From Sorghum bicolor (taxonomy: Eukaryota; Streptophyta; Magnoliopsida; Poales; Poaceae): 64,000 nt of DNA. Of this stretch, positions 41,214 through 54,110 are shown in pieces (the first letter of the stretch is position 1; each line of letters opens with the position of its first letter). The stretch is from contig NC_012876.2 of NCBI RefSeq assembly GCF_000003195.3, positions 59,142,407 to 59,206,406 on the forward strand. The letters are read 5' to 3'. Under the pieces are notes generated by a model. It was not told the DNA's origin. It searched no databases and was given only the letters and a program-made list of their open reading frames with translations. The position numbers and the translations under genes are program-made.

Positions 41214-43780
41214 CTATAGTCAGAAAACCTCAAAGTTTAGGGGTCATATGATGACAAGAGAGCCCGTGATTATTGGAGGGAATGTGATGCCTAAGTGAGA
41301 AAGTGTGAATTACGTCAATTGAAAACCAAAGCCCGAAACCATTTTATAAAAAACCTCCACTAGTTCTATCTAGATGTCACTAGATTTTTTTAACTGTTGT
41401 TATTTCTAATGTAAAAAAAGTTTTACACCCTAAGTTCAAAGCTTCTCGACTACCCTAGCAAGCTAGACTAAAAACGTGAAACTCACACATAGAATGCAAT
41501 AAGTAAATTTTAAAAAATAAATGACTTAGAGAACACAAACTCCAGCACGATGATGTTTTTTATGAGGTATCAGAAAGCTCACACTTTCCACATACTGGTC
41601 CTCACTGTCACTGGAGCCTTTGCATGGATGTCCTAATTTTCACTTAGGCGCATATGATGACTAGAGCACAAATGAATGAGACTCAACTCAACTATGACTT
41701 CCTCAAGCTCCAACTCTCTATAAGTGGTTGGCCAAGGGGGTATATATAGCCCACAAGCACCAACTAGGCTACAAAAGCCAGATGTACCAGATAGTAGCTC
41801 TGGGCCTTGTTTAGTTCATCCTAAAAACAAAAAACTTTTCAAGATTCTCGTCACATCGAAACTTGCGGCACAAGTATGGAGCATTAAATATAGATAAAAA
41901 CAAAAACTAATTACACAGTTTACCTGTAAATCGCGAGGCGAATATTTTAAACCTTGTTACTCCATAATTGGATAATGTTTGTCAAATAAAAACAAAATGC
42001 TACAGTGTCAAATTTCAAAAAAAAATGGATCTAAACAAGGCCCTGGTGAATAGGAGTGGTTCCTATGCGCACCAACTAGCTCATTTTGACAATTTAAAAT
42101 AATCTCTGGTGGTTTATCCAATGCCCCGCGAATTAAGAGATCCTCGTGTTCAGTGGAAGTGCAACCCTCTCCGGATTGAAATGCTCGTGCATTCTCAGCT
42201 ACACCCACTGCCACCGGAGAAATCTAGTGCACTGTTATGCCTTTAGCAGGCAACACCTAAGCTCCGGTGCATGCATCCAAAAGAGATCCAGTGCTCTGTT
42301 TAGCTTCATCCACCGTGCCACTATTGCAAATCTCTTTTAATAACTCTGGTAGTCTAGTAACCACACTGAATTATGTTGTGGCTGCTTCTTTCTCTTCCTT
42401 TGGACGTTCTCACCAGGGAACTCTGGTGACACCACCATAGAGCTCCGGTGCACACTGAAAGCTTGGGTGCACCTCTCCGCTCATCTGAGTGTATTTTTTT
42501 GTGTCCGCTTCACTTGTATGATGTCTTCAGTTTTTTGGATGTCTTCTAGGCTATGCAATGCTTCTCTTTAATCATCATTTGAGGTGAGTACTCGATCTTC
42601 ACCGTAGCCTAGCTACCTCAAGTATACCTTGCATACTAGTAAACATTGTTAATCCTAATGGCTATGTTGTTAGTGAATGCACCCTTTTTTACATGTAAAC
42701 AAATCTTCCATGTTCAATCAGGAAATTCACTGTTCAACTAGGTGATCCTCGTGTGTTCATTCAGGAACTAAACTTGTAGATAATCAATGCTAGCTTGCTT
42801 AATGAGTTTTCTTTGGTCCCTCTTTCAAATTTGGTTGAATTAATCACTGTTTCTTTCTGATTTTACATAAATCTGTATCTCTTATAAAGATATAAACCCC
42901 ACTAGCAATATCTTGTCGTGCAAAGTGTCTACATCAGCATCCACTATAATATCCCACTAACATATTCAACTATCTCACCATGCAAAGTGTCTACATCAGC
43001 ATATAACACATCCAACTAACATATGCCATTAGGTCTTCATTCAAGCTATTTATATTAGCAAACCATATCTTTTACTAACATATATTTAGTAGTCCACATC
43101 AGAATGCTAAAAATCATCCAGTAACGTGTATTATGATATTTATTCAATCATTTTAGTAAATATAAGTAATATAATTTTACCAACAATTTCCGCAGCAACG
43201 CACAAGACATTCTTGCAATTTGAAGCAAACAAGCTTTTATGATGAGTTGCTAAATATTTGCTCCAATTAAACAAATTTTCTCACCACATGTATGTGTGAG
43301 TTTTTGTTTTGACGAGGACTAAGATATTATATTCTTATTGACATATAGATTAGAGATGAACTTTTATATAGACGCACGACACGGTAGATGCTATGTTTGA
43401 TGAATACCACATGGGGCCTCCAACTTTTTGGCTAGAGCCTTGAATGTCCCTGAGTTTATATATTAAAGCACACTAATTTCCAAACACAACATGTAAGTAT
43501 CTACATCATTCTTCACTATTCTTCTCGCTAGCTTACCAATGCCAACTATTTATTACGTCATTCCTGACTAAATGCCACATCATTTTTCACTAACTTTCAT
43601 CTCTCCACATACAAGATGCAGCAACTACTCCATATTTTAAAAAACTCAATCGTTTATGGAAGCAAATATGCGCGTATAGAGAGGCCTCGGGAAGTACGCA
43701 TTCAATTTTCGAAATTCGAAATGAGCGCATAGTTTCAGATACAGCAAGACTGGATCGTATCGAAGAGACGACGACAAGTA
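41214..43780. other. Intergenic, retrotransposon remnant and MITE, no gene seen
   Basis: The first few hundred bases may be the internal part of the copia-like remnant, without a readable gag or pol frame. MITE copy 12 is inside (41813-42042). 42880-43030 repeats the phrase TGCAAAGTGTCTACATCAGC twice. The last 200 bases lead into the TATA box of the acidic-protein gene. Confidence 0.35.
41813..42042. mobile_element. Tourist-type MITE, copy 12
   Basis: It runs from GGCCTTGTTTAGTTCATCC to GGATCTAAACAAGGCC, flanked by CTG on both sides (41810-41812 and 42043-42045). Confidence 0.85.
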
Positions 43781-43837
43781 AGCCACGTGGCATCATGTGG
43801 TTCGACCAAATTCAAATCTGGCCGCGCTCTCTACCTT

Positions 43838-43843
43838 TATATA
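43838..43843 (+). promoter_or_regulatory. TATA box of the acidic SAP-like gene
   Basis: TATATA in the context CTACCTTTATATACGACC is followed by a GC-rich leader of ~160 bases up to the ATG at 44033. No upstream ATG-initiated frame of any length precedes the start. Confidence 0.6.
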
Positions 43844-44032
43844 CGACCCCCACACTCCCAGTCGTTTAATTTTCCGGATGACCCATCGCCACTTCGCATT
43901 CGCTGCACCCCAGGCGAGCCGAGCGGAACCACATCGAAACGAGGAGGCGGCGGCCAAACGGCGGAGAGGCAGAGAGATCGAAGTGACAGGACAGGAGCAC
44001 CGAGCACGGCCGCCGCCCACGGCGAAGAGAGC

Positions 44033-47000
44033 ATGGACTTCCTCGCGCTCCCCCGCCGCGACCTGCAGGCGCTGTGCAAGCGCAACGACGTCCGCGCCAA
44101 CATGACCAATGCTGCCTTGGCTGACGCCCTCCGCGCGCTACCCAAGGTAGGCACCCTCGCTTCCTCGATCCCACGCGGCAAGGTGGTAGCAGAGGAGGAA
44201 CAAAGGGCCCCGATCCCACGCGGCCGTCGTGTTAAGGCCAAGGGCACCTCGAGCAAGCCTGTCAAGTTTGACGACAGCAATGATGAGAAAAAGGAGGAGC
44301 AAGAGGACGCACAAATCCTTGGCGTGGATCGGCGCGGAGGTGCCAGCCGGCGCGCTCAGGCGGCGCCTGCTGTAGCTTTGGCAGAAGCTAAGGTAGAGGA
44401 GGAGCAGAGGGGCCCTGTCACACGCGGTCGCCGTGCCAAGGCCAAGTCGACTGAGCTTGTCAGGCTATACGACAACAAGGAGGAGAGAAAGGAGGATATG
44501 ATGCCGGAGGAAGAGAAGGGGGATGCGCCAGCAATTGCTGTGCGGCGGCGTGGTGCCAGCCGGTGTGCTTCTGCTCCTTCAGAAGCTCCGGCTATGAAGA
44601 GAAGCGCTGCTGGAAGTAAAGCTGAGGCAGGGGATGTGGCCGTGGGGGCAGTACCTATCTGCGCCACTCGTCCGCGTAAGCCGACGATGAAAGCAGCGGT
44701 GGCGGCAGCAGAGGAGAAGGCACCACGAAGAGCCACGAGGAGGGGCGGTGTGATGAGGACCCTTTTGCAGCATGAGGTGCAAGAGGAATCACAAGGTGAA
44801 CTGAGAACTGAGGAGTGATTTCATCCCAATCAATGTGCACTAATTGAGGTGCTGCTTCTGTTGATGCTAATTTTGTTTGCCGAACCAGGTGTCTTCTCTG
44901 ATGCAGAGGCTATGGGTGCACCGGATGTGGCTGTGGAAGCGGTACCCATCCGGGAGACTAACTGCCGTAAACCGACAATGAAAGCAGCAGCAGCTGCTGC
45001 TGCAAAGGCAGAGGAGAAGGCACCACCAAGAGCCACGAGGAGGGGCACAGTGATGAGGACCGTTTTGCAGCCGGAGGTACAAGAGGAACCACAAGGTGAG
45101 AACTGAGAATTGAAGAGTGTTTTCATCCCAATCAATGTGCACCAACTGAAATGCTACTTTTGTTGATTCCAATTTAATTCCTAAACCAGGTGTCTTCTCT
45201 GATGCAGAGGCTGTGGGTGCACCAGTTTCTTACCAGCGATGTGATGCTCTGAAAAAGTTGGCAAAGGAGTCTGATCCTCGAGAGGAAGAGTTAGATGAGG
45301 TGGACGCACCGAAACAAGACGAAGATCTAGGTGAGACATACACATGGGTGTGCGTGTTTCCATTTATTTTCTGATTCAGCTGTCTCTAAAGCTAATATAG
45401 ATATATTTTGTTTTGTTTTGTATTGAATTTTCAGATGTGGTGATGATTGAGGATGAGAAGCTGATGGAAGAGACTTCAGGAGAAGAGATATCTATGACTG
45501 ATCAGGAATGCACGGTTAATTCAGAAATGCAAGAAGAACAAGTGGACGATGAGAAGTGCCTTGCTCCTTTGGCAACCCAGGAGGACAAAGATCAAGGTGA
45601 GACATACATCAGTCAGGTTGCTGTAGAAGAGACCAATGAGGAGGTCAATACTGAAGATGCTCTTAGTTGTCAAGAGGAGGGTGTTGATAATGTGCTGCAT
45701 GACTCGGTGGGTAACACTATTCTTCTTGATTGCTCAAGTGATGTCAGCTGGGTTGAAGTGGAGAAGGCAGGAAACATCACAAGTGAGATGCCCGAGAACC
45801 AAGCTGCATTGGATGAGAATGGTGATAAACTGAATGGAATGGTTATTGGTGACAACATGTCCCAAGCCACAGTATCAGATAAAGTTGTTCAAGAAGAAAA
45901 GAGAGTACTGATCATCGATGAGATACTGCAGGGGACAGATGGCATGCATGACATGGAGGATGATCAGTGTGAAACTATTTTTGTTGAAGCTGACAACCTG
46001 CCAGAACAAGTGACAGACTGTGAAATTGCTGTGGAGGAGAACACAACACTGATAGTTGATGAACAGATGGAAGTGGAAGTGCCAAAACTCACAGGGACAA
46101 ACATTGAAGTTATTGAGGAGAAGACACCACCGGGAGTTGATGAGAAGCAAAAGAGCACAGTTACAATGGATACAGATGTCGTTGATAATCATTTCAAAAC
46201 TGATGTTGTTCATGCCGATGAACAGATGGAAGTGGAACTCACTGAGACAGATGATGAAGTTGTTGAGGAGATGGAGACGCCACTGGTAGTTGATGAGAAG
46301 CAACAGAGCACAGTTACAAATAATGGAGTTATTGTGGATGATCATTTCAAAACCCATAGTGCTCATGCTGATGAACATAAGGAAGTGGTAACTACTGAAG
46401 TGCCAGAAGTCATAGGGACTGATAGTGAAATTGAGGAGAAGACACCACTGATAGTTGATGAGAAGAAACAGAGCACAGTTACAATGGATGGAGATGTTGT
46501 CTTGGATCATCTCAAAACTGACATTGCTCATGCAGATGAACAGAAGGAAGTTATAGGTATAGTTACTGAAGTGCCATATGAAGTAACAGGGACTGATGAT
46601 GAAGTTGTTGAGGAAAATGCAGTTATGATTACTGAGGACATGTCAAATAAGAGGACTGTACCAAATATCACACATACCATGGATGAATGTTTAAAGGAAA
46701 ACAATTTTGGAACTGATTTTGGTCATGGCAATGAGCAGATGAAAGCAACACAAGAAGGGGGTGCTCGGAAGGAGAATGCATTGCTTGATGAAGTCGCAGA
46801 GTCCCTGTCCAAGAACGCTATCACCATGGAGCCATCAGTGTGCAAGAATAGTAGTGAGAAGAACACTGCTGAACCCATGGCAGTGCTAGAAGAGAAGGGA
46901 GCGAAGGTTGCAAGTGAATCCGAGGATTTGACTAAGCTTAGCCTAGGGCAGCTCAAAGCCAAGATCAAGGAGAAACTAAACGCCAAGAAGGTAATGAACC

Positions 47001-47172
47001 AATTCCACTCCATCTATGCAGTCTTTCCGTATATGATTTGAATACTGAACTGGCTTGTAACATGCAGAACAAAGAAGCAAAGAAGAGGGTGGCGCTTGCC
47101 AGGGTGGACGAGAATGTTTGTCGATCCCACTCAAAGGGGCAGCAGCAGAACCTGAATCTGCAACAGCATTAA
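44033..47172 (+). CDS. Acidic, repeat-containing nuclear-type protein with N-terminal SAP-like motif (5 exons)
   Basis: Exons are 44033-44795, 44889-45095, 45190-45330, 45435-46990 and 47068-47172, all GT/AG with consistent phases, giving 923 aa. The N-terminus, MDFLALPRRDLQALCKRNDV followed by RANMTNAALADAL, looks like a SAP-type helix-extended-helix motif. A basic/acidic middle follows with three PRGRR- or RATRRG-type patches. Exon 4 encodes a very acidic region (Glu/Asp/Val) with about four imperfect ~50-60-residue repeats marked by HADEQ(M/K)EV, DEKQ(K/Q)STVT and DHFKT. The C-terminus has LSLGQLKAKIKEKLNAKK and ends RSHSKGQQQNLNLQQH. I recall similar unnamed plant proteins but no proven function; DNA or chromatin association is inferred from the SAP-like motif. 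Exon 2 arose by tandem duplication. Confidence 0.85.
44630..45215 (+). repeat. ~293-bp intragenic tandem duplication creating exon 2
   Basis: The end of exon 1, the following intron and the start of exon 2 (from GATGTGGCCGTGG at ~44634) are repeated from GATGTGGCTGTGG at ~44923. Both copies keep the donor (CACAAGGTGA), the intronic CATCCCAATCAATGTGCAC and the acceptor CCAGGTGTCTTCTCTGATGC. The duplicated intron gives a phase-1 exon of 207 bp, so the frame is kept. Confidence 0.85.
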
Positions 47173-49472
47173 CCTGGACGAAGCTGGCTCTGAACTCTGA
47201 TATCTCACGTGTGCGTCCAAATAGCATGCAGTTTGGTGAAACCAGTATTTCTCCTAAAGTCCTACCTTGTGTGAGTTGTTATGTGCGTTTACCTGTTTGC
47301 ATGGAGAGGCCTAAAGCGATTCGGCTATATTTTGTCCAAAATCAATCATAGACCAGCACCCAGCATTGACCTGTGAGGTTTGCCGGTGTTGGTTAACTGT
47401 CTTATTTTGAACTCATTGAGAAAACCTGCTTGCTTATAGCTCGTGCAATATAGCAAATTAGTATCAGATTGTATGGAAATGCACATCATCTACATCACTT
47501 GCTCGAAGCAATATCCTATTTTTTGTGTATGCAATAAGTTAACTGTAAGCTGATTATTTCTTGTAATCTGTTCCCTAACAATCCCATCCTGAGGTTTGCT
47601 GGTTTGCTGGTTGTTATTCAGCTCGCCTTTGTCAGGAACTTTGAAGGTATATAATAACAGAGATTTGTCACTGTGTTTGGCTGGCCGGTTCCTCCCAAAG
47701 AAGAATGACTTATAATTTATGATGGAGGGATTATTTCCAACCGTTGATATATTAGTAATTTTATTATTACTGCAGTCATCTATCTCTGATTGACAGTCCA
47801 GATTCCAGAGCTACACTGCTTTAATTACTGCACCTATCTTGGATTCTTCTAAAGCTACAGACTGTGATTTATGCATCTAGGTCATTCATTTGGTGATTTG
47901 TGTGTCCAAACAGAAATGTGTTTGATTTTTACATTGTGTCAATCCACAACATAGAAAAAAAAATTAAGGATTTGGGTTGTAGTCCCGCTGTTTCTACATG
48001 CATCTCATAGGGTGATGAAAAAGATTGTTTCTGTTTGATAAAACCAGATGAGAACTCTTGCAGTCCTACTTACTACTTTTGTTTCGGTGTTTGCTCTTTT
48101 TTCACGTTTTTTTGGCTTATACACAATATCCTGGCCTGCTGAAGAAATGAGAGAGGTTTGGTTGATTCACAGCATGTGCTTGGTCACTTTTTGAAATTAC
48201 TATGCACCTTCTGGTTGGCACAACACGTGGTGCATTGCCATATGTCGTATAGAAATCATTGATGTCTCTACGGGAATTCTTTGGACTGCAGAGTTTACCC
48301 GTTGATTTGTCCCATCCCACCTTTTTACTCATTGATTCTCACCTCTTCTCTTTGTCTCGTTAATTACATATGTAACGAGGTTTTGGTAATGAGTGGGAAC
48401 TTGCTAAATCACTCATTTTTAGAGGGTTGTTATTTATTTTCAAAGGTTTATTTAGGTGATTTCATTTCTACAATTATGAGTTGACATATATACAACTGGT
48501 CGTGCCATTTAACTTTCAAAAATGGTATCATGTTCGTTTTTTACTCCCTAAAGAACTGGAAGGGTTCAAGTATTTTTAAGACATCTACAGGCAGCTAGAA
48601 TTATAGAAATAATAAAGCGTATAGTATATGATGATTGATGCTCTTGCTATTCCTTGATTTTTTTTTCGATCAATGCTATTCCTTGATTAGGTTCAGTTTT
48701 TTACATTGTGTTGGTTGGTTTCAGGAAGTGTCTTTAATAAAAGTAGAGATATGAGAATCATTCAGATGATACATTGTTAAATTAACATGTATAGTTATAT
48801 AACTGCTAGCAGGAGAAAACAATGAGTCCCTTTGTTAAATCCCAGTAAGGTAGATTTATATATGATAATAAAACCTGGGACTTATCCTTTGTATGCAACT
48901 ATTTAGGTCTAGAGTTGAGTGATCCACACACTCAAAAAATAAGATGGTTTGTGTCTCCAAAAACAAGAAGCCCTCGGTAAGTCTGCATGAAATGAAATGT
49001 TGTCCTTCCCTTATGTAGAGTTGTGATAGCAATATGTATATTCCAAGGCTAATGGTTTCCCTTGAAAAATGTTTTAAAGTCAAGTTTATGATGTTTTTTG
49101 ACCAAAACAAATTTATGATGTTTGCAGCCTATGAGAGCCATTTGTTCCCTTTAGTGATAATCTCTATAACCTTCTTATATGGAGCTAGTACTTTAACTAA
49201 GCTATCTATTTTATATACTTCACAACTTGGTTATATATTCCTCCACCTCTGGCCGCTAATGTTTATTTAGACTATGTTTGGATGTTGTAGTATTAAAATA
49301 CTATAATACTCCTTCTATTTTAAATTATATGATGTTATAATTTTCTAAATATAATATAATAGATTTTACTATGCACTTTTTGCAAAGGATGGGAGACTTA
49401 TATTAAATTTTGACACAGTACGTCCCCAAATTACACATGAAAAAATTGAAATAAAAATACATAATATTTAAT

Positions 49473-49778
49473 TCAAATTCTTTCATCGTCTTCTTCCCCA
49501 ATGGCTTCCTCAAATGCCGGAACTAAAGTGTAGTCCTTATGCCAAACCCAATGATTAACCCCAAAACATTGACGTGTCGTAAGATCCAATGCTTTAGAAC
49601 CAGTCCAAAATACATCTAAATCATTAAAAGACGACATAGGATGCAGGTTCATCAAGTTGAAACCTTGATTTCCTCTTTGTGACCATTGAAGATAGATCGG
49701 TGACCCGAAGACGCTGTCCTCGTAGGGTCTTTTCGGTGAAATCGGTGCCTGCAATGGTGATCTCATCGTGGCAATCAC
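49473..49778 (-). pseudogene. Unidentified 101-codon frame, possibly a coding fragment
   Basis: The minus-strand frame gives a protein-like composition with Trp/Phe-rich motifs (SPIYLQWSQRGNQGFNLM, LDVFWTGSKALDLTTRQCFG, VNHWVWHKDYTLVPAF). No repeat explains it and I do not recognise the family. With no promoter or partner exons visible, a fragment of a transposon or host gene is as likely as a small gene. Confidence 0.25.
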
Positions 49779-50384
49779 CTTAGCGATCCCGATCGAAAAT
49801 TATCTGATCTCGTCAAAAAAAAAATATTTGGACTCAACCCCAAGACATTAGAAAACTACATAAAAAGATGGGTCCCCTCTCCCTCTTATCTCCGGCAGAC
49901 ACACCGGAGAGAAAGAAGGAGATAGGCCCTAAGCGCAATGGCAGAGTGAGGAGCAGGCAAGCGGTGCCGATTCTACCCTAGACGGTGGCGGCTCTCTAGT
50001 TTACTTACTATGCACTTAGATATGCACTATGTCTAGATAGATAATAAATATAAATATGTCTAAAAAATAAAAATATCTTATATTTTAGAAACTTTAGTTT
50101 TTCGAAACATTTCCTTTTTTTTCAAAAAGAAATAAAATAATGGTTTATAGAAAAAAAAGGTCTAAAGTGAAGTATTTTAAGCTTCTAAAAAATTACAGTT
50201 TTAGTAATACTATTGCATTCAAAACTGCAAGTCAACAACAACACTATTTTTAAGAGTATTTTTTGGCCGCACATGAGTTTTGACTTGGCTTCTCGCACTA
50301 TTTTACCTTTCTCTTTCGGACACCAGCCACAAGTCCCCGGCCGCCGTAAGACGGTCAACTTTTGGTATCCTGCTTAATCTCATG

Positions 50385-50386
<2 letters not shown>

Positions 50387-50447
<61 letters not shown>
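50387..50447. repeat. (TA)n microsatellite, ~30 units
   Basis: An uninterrupted TA run directly abuts the left end of a Stowaway-type MITE, whose TA target may have seeded it. Confidence 0.97.
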
Positions 50448-50451
<4 letters not shown>

Positions 50452-50455
50452 TTAT

Positions 50456-50740
50456 ACTTTCTTCATTTCAAATTGTAAATCATTTCAAGAATCTTAAAAA
50501 GTCAAAGCTCAAATTTGACCAAAAATTATAGAAAAAATTATAATGTTTTATGACATCAAATAGATATACTATGAAAATATAATTAATGAAAAATCTAATG
50601 ATATTTAGTTGAAATTATAAATGTTATTATGCTACCGTATAAATTTGGTCAAACTTATCGTACCGTATAAATTTAGTTAAATTTGAGATACTTTAACTCT
50701 CCAATATTCATGGAATTAGTTGCAATTTGGATGAATGGAG
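50456..50740. mobile_element. Stowaway-type MITE in the promoter of the reductase gene
   Basis: The left CTTTCTTCATTTCAAATTGT with AAATCATTTCAAGAATCTTA and the right GGAATTAGTTGCAATTTGGA with TGAATGGAG are inverted. The interior CAAATTTGACC and TTTGGTCAAACTT is typical. Its right edge is ~90 bp from the reductase ATG, so it occupies the core promoter or 5' UTR. Confidence 0.75.
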
Positions 50741-50828
50741 TACCCGGCCGGCCCAGCTTTCTCACGCCAGAGCAAACCCGGTCCAATCCAAATCCAAACA
50801 CTGTTACCATTCACATTGAGAGGCAGCC

Positions 50829-52844
50829 ATGGCCGAAAACGAGAGCAGCGGAGTGCGGGTGTGCGTCACCGGAGGCGCCGGGTTCATCGGCTCCTGGCTC
50901 GTCAAGAAGCTCCTCGAGAAAGGCTACACCGTCCACGCCACCCTGCGGAACACCGGTGCGTCAAGCGTCATGCGTGCCGTGACCTCCTCCCTCGTTTGAT
51001 GGCGGCTCACCGGCTCCATCCGCGCGTCATGGCGAAACACGCCGAAAGGCAAAACGAGTGTGGATCGGCTCTTGTTCGTCAGTGTGTGGCTGCTTGATTC
51101 GGATATTCGTCTGCTGGTGGCTGCAGGAGACGAGGAGAAGGCAGGGCTGCTGCGGCGGCTGGTCCCCGGCGCGGCGGAGCGGCTGCGGCTGTTCGACGCT
51201 GACCTCTTCGACGCCGCCACCTTCGCGCCGGCGATCGCTGGTTGCCAGTTCGTCTTCCTCGTCGCCACACCATTCGGGCTCCAAGACGCCGGCTCCAAGG
51301 TGAAAGTTCGCCATCGCTCTCGCTTTCATTGTTATTCAATGAGTCATGGTCAGGCGCCGTGCTGCTGTCTCTTCTTTAGTTGTGGAAAAGAACACGGTTT
51401 TTTTTTCGTCATACGTCGTCACTCTCTCCACCATTGGATTCGCATTGAGAAATGTGCAAACACACATCTCAAAACAGATTCGCATTGAGATGTATGTTTA
51501 CACATGCTCTTGAGGACAAAAATAACTTTACCTTGTGGAAAATTACTGTCCTTCCAAAGTAAAAATTTGAGATTGAAGCGATAGACATCGAAGAAGGATT
51601 GTGAACACAAGAAACATCTTGGCGGTTCTTCTGGTGCTATTTGTCTATCTTGTTTTCTCTATCTATCTGAAGCGAAATCTTGTCGTGCCGCCGACCGCCT
51701 TGTGGCAGTATAAGAGCACGGCGGAAGCTGTAGTGGACGCGGTGCGCGCGATCCTCCGGCAGTGCGAGGAGTCCAGGACGGTGAAGCGAGTGATCCACAC
51801 CGCCTCCGTATCGGCCGCTTCGCCGCTGAAGGAGGAGGAGGTCTCCGGCGTCATCGGGTACAGAGAGTTCATCAGCGAATCTTGTTGGACTTCGCCCGAC
51901 GTTGACTATCCTCTCCGAAGCGCACACTTCGATGTAAGTAGCGAAGCTTCTTCTGATCTCTGAACTGAACGCCAGAGGACAATTTTGCTGATTACTCTGT
52001 TTTTATTTCTATGAAAAAAATGACCTATTCTATTATGCGTATGTATCAAACAAAATCCTGAATTTGTGTAGAGTGTAGACTCGTAATAGCTCCCTTAATT
52101 TTTAGTCAAACATGTACTATATATTTCAATTAACTGATAAATCTGACGGCCATTTGCAGAAGTACATACTGTCCAAGGTGCAGTCAGAGCAGGAACTCCT
52201 GAGCTACAACGGCGGCGAGAGTCCGGCGTTCGAGGTGGTGACCTTGGCCCTGGGCCTCGTCGCCGGCGACACGGTCCTTGGCCGCGTCCCGGAGACGGTG
52301 GAGAGCGCCGTGTCGCCCGTGTCCCGGAACGAGGCCTACTTCGGGCTCCCGCGCATCCTGCAGCAGCTCCTGGGGTCGCTGCCGCTGGTGCACGTCGACG
52401 ACGTCTGCGACGCGCTCATCTTCTGCATGGAGCGCCGCCACTCCATCGCCGGCCGATTCCTCTGCGCCGCCGCGTACCCGACCATCCACGACGTGGTTGG
52501 CCACTACGCCAGGAAGTTCCCTCACCTCGACATCTTGAAAGAGTAAGATCAAATTCAAATGCCTTCACAGCATCATCACCCTGCACAAGAAGTCATGAAC
52601 ACAGACTATGAATGATTTTGCTCTATCGGGATATCTGACATGGTGATTTTCATTTTCTGTTGCGATTGATTGGATCTGCGTCAGGACGGAGGCGGTGGCG
52701 AGGGTGCAGCCTGACGGGGACAGGTTGGGCGAGCTGGGTTTCGTGTACAAGTACGGCATCGAAGAGATTCTTGATAGCAGCGTTGCCTGTGCGGCGAGAT
52801 TAGGTTGTCTTGATGCAACCAAGCTCAGCATGCAGAAAGGATAA
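50829..52844 (+). CDS. Anthocyanidin reductase/DFR-like SDR (5 exons)
   Basis: Exons are 50829-50955, 51127-51299, 51709-51933, 52160-52542 and 52685-52844, all GT/AG and frame-consistent, giving 355 aa. The extended-SDR nucleotide-binding motif [17 protein letters not shown] is at ~12-28, followed by [13 protein letters not shown] and [23 protein letters not shown] carries the catalytic Ser/Thr region, and the YxxxK pair is in KYILSK at the start of exon 4. Downstream motifs [31 protein letters not shown] and GRFLCAA, plus the C-terminal [10 protein letters not shown], match the grass ANR/DFR/CCR-like family. It should be an NADPH-dependent reductase of flavonoid or phenylpropanoid carbonyls; the exact substrate is not readable. 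It lies 1.4 kb upstream of a carboxylesterase on the same strand. A Stowaway MITE sits in its proximal promoter. Confidence 0.9.
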
Positions 52845-53329
52845 AGCTGGAAGGTTAATCATAGCAGCACGAGGAACTTGCGTTGTTCATTTTTTCAATT
52901 TACACATCGCAAATTCGGAACTAGACAAACTTAAATAAAACAAGAGGTAAACCAGGGCGAACTGATACGCGTTGAGTTAGCCTAATTTAGTCCACTTGTG
53001 TGCAGTGTTCAAAATTTTCCCAATTTTTTGTGGCTTTTGGTAATTTCGGGGTGGTCAAAAGAAAAATCCGAAATCTCATATTATGCTAATGTATGAGCTC
53101 TGTTGTAAATATATAGCTCGACTTAGGTTTTCTATTATTTGCGTTGCATATTCTTTTACTCAATATTTTTCATAAATCACTAGAATCGTTGCCAAACGCC
53201 AAGCTAACTGGCTTTGTTATTTGCGGAAACTAACTAGTTCCTGTTTAGAACTTGCAGTAATTTCGGATTTTTTTCTGGGTGATTGAAAGCAAGTAGCTTT
53301 CTTTTAGGAAAAAAATCTGCGTAACTCCC
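52845..53329. other. 3' flank of the reductase gene
   Basis: Probable 3' UTR followed by AT-rich sequence. No further gene or repeat is recognised. Confidence 0.4.
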
Positions 53330-54110
53330 TCAACTATACTAGATGGATTACTTCACCGCTCGAATTATAAAACCGACCCTAAACTTTTGAAAACCGGTCA
53401 AATAACCTTCTCAAATGGTTTTTGGACAGTGGTTTTGCTACAGCAATGATGGTGATTTTGTCTTTTTTTTTTATTTTTGTTGAATCTTTGAAAATTTATA
53501 GTAAATCAAAGAAAACTCATAAAATGAAAAATCTAATTTTACTAGACTCTACATGAGTAGATCTACACACTGAACATATAATATCATATGTTTTAGTACA
53601 AAGTTTTTGCCATGACTTTAGATCTATGTTTTTCTGTAATTAATTAGAATAATTCATATCTACAGTTTCTACGGTCCAATTGTGATGTAAATTTTATGAT
53701 GGACTAATTATTGTATGATTGTACTATAGTAAAAATTTCATACTCATTACAATAATTAGCTCACCATAAAAAACTTCATCACAATTGATAAGTAGAAAGC
53801 TATGAATTATTCCAATTAATTACAGAAGCATAGATCTAAAACTACAACAAAAATTTTAAACTAAAACATACCATATTATATGTTCACTTGTAGATCTAAT
53901 CATATCAAGTCCAAAAAAAAGTTTTTTTTCCATTTTTTATGTGATTACTATGAGTTTTTCAAAGATTCAACTAAAATAAATAAAAAAGAAAAATATAAAA
54001 CCGTCTTAAAAACTGCTTCTGCTTATAACAGGGCTAGAGAGGTAAGATGAACGGTCTTAAAAGTTAAGGGGGGTGTTTTTCCCGGTTTTAGAGTTCAGTA
54101 AGGAAAAGCG
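53330..54110. mobile_element. Foldback (long inverted repeat) element
   Basis: The left half contains GTAGATCTACACACTGAACATA and CATATGTTTTAGTAC; the right half contains the inverted forms (ACTAAAACATACCATATTAT with ATGTTCACTTGTAGATCTAA). The outer parts, AAACTTTTGAAAACCGGTCA on the left and GACGGTCTTAAAAGTTAAGG-like sequence on the right, are also inverted. A related half lies at 31290-31600. It ends ~150 bp before the next carboxylesterase ATG and is non-coding. Confidence 0.65.

Larger units (their letters stand above)
47173..50455. other. 3' flank and intergenic; (TA)n at the right end
   Basis: It contains the 3' UTR of the acidic-protein gene, then AT-rich sequence without recognised genes. 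A Stowaway-like left half (CTCCTTCTATTTTAAATTAT) begins at ~49309. One minus-strand frame at 49473-49778 is listed separately. A (TA)n microsatellite of ~30 units lies at 50387-50447. Confidence 0.4.
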
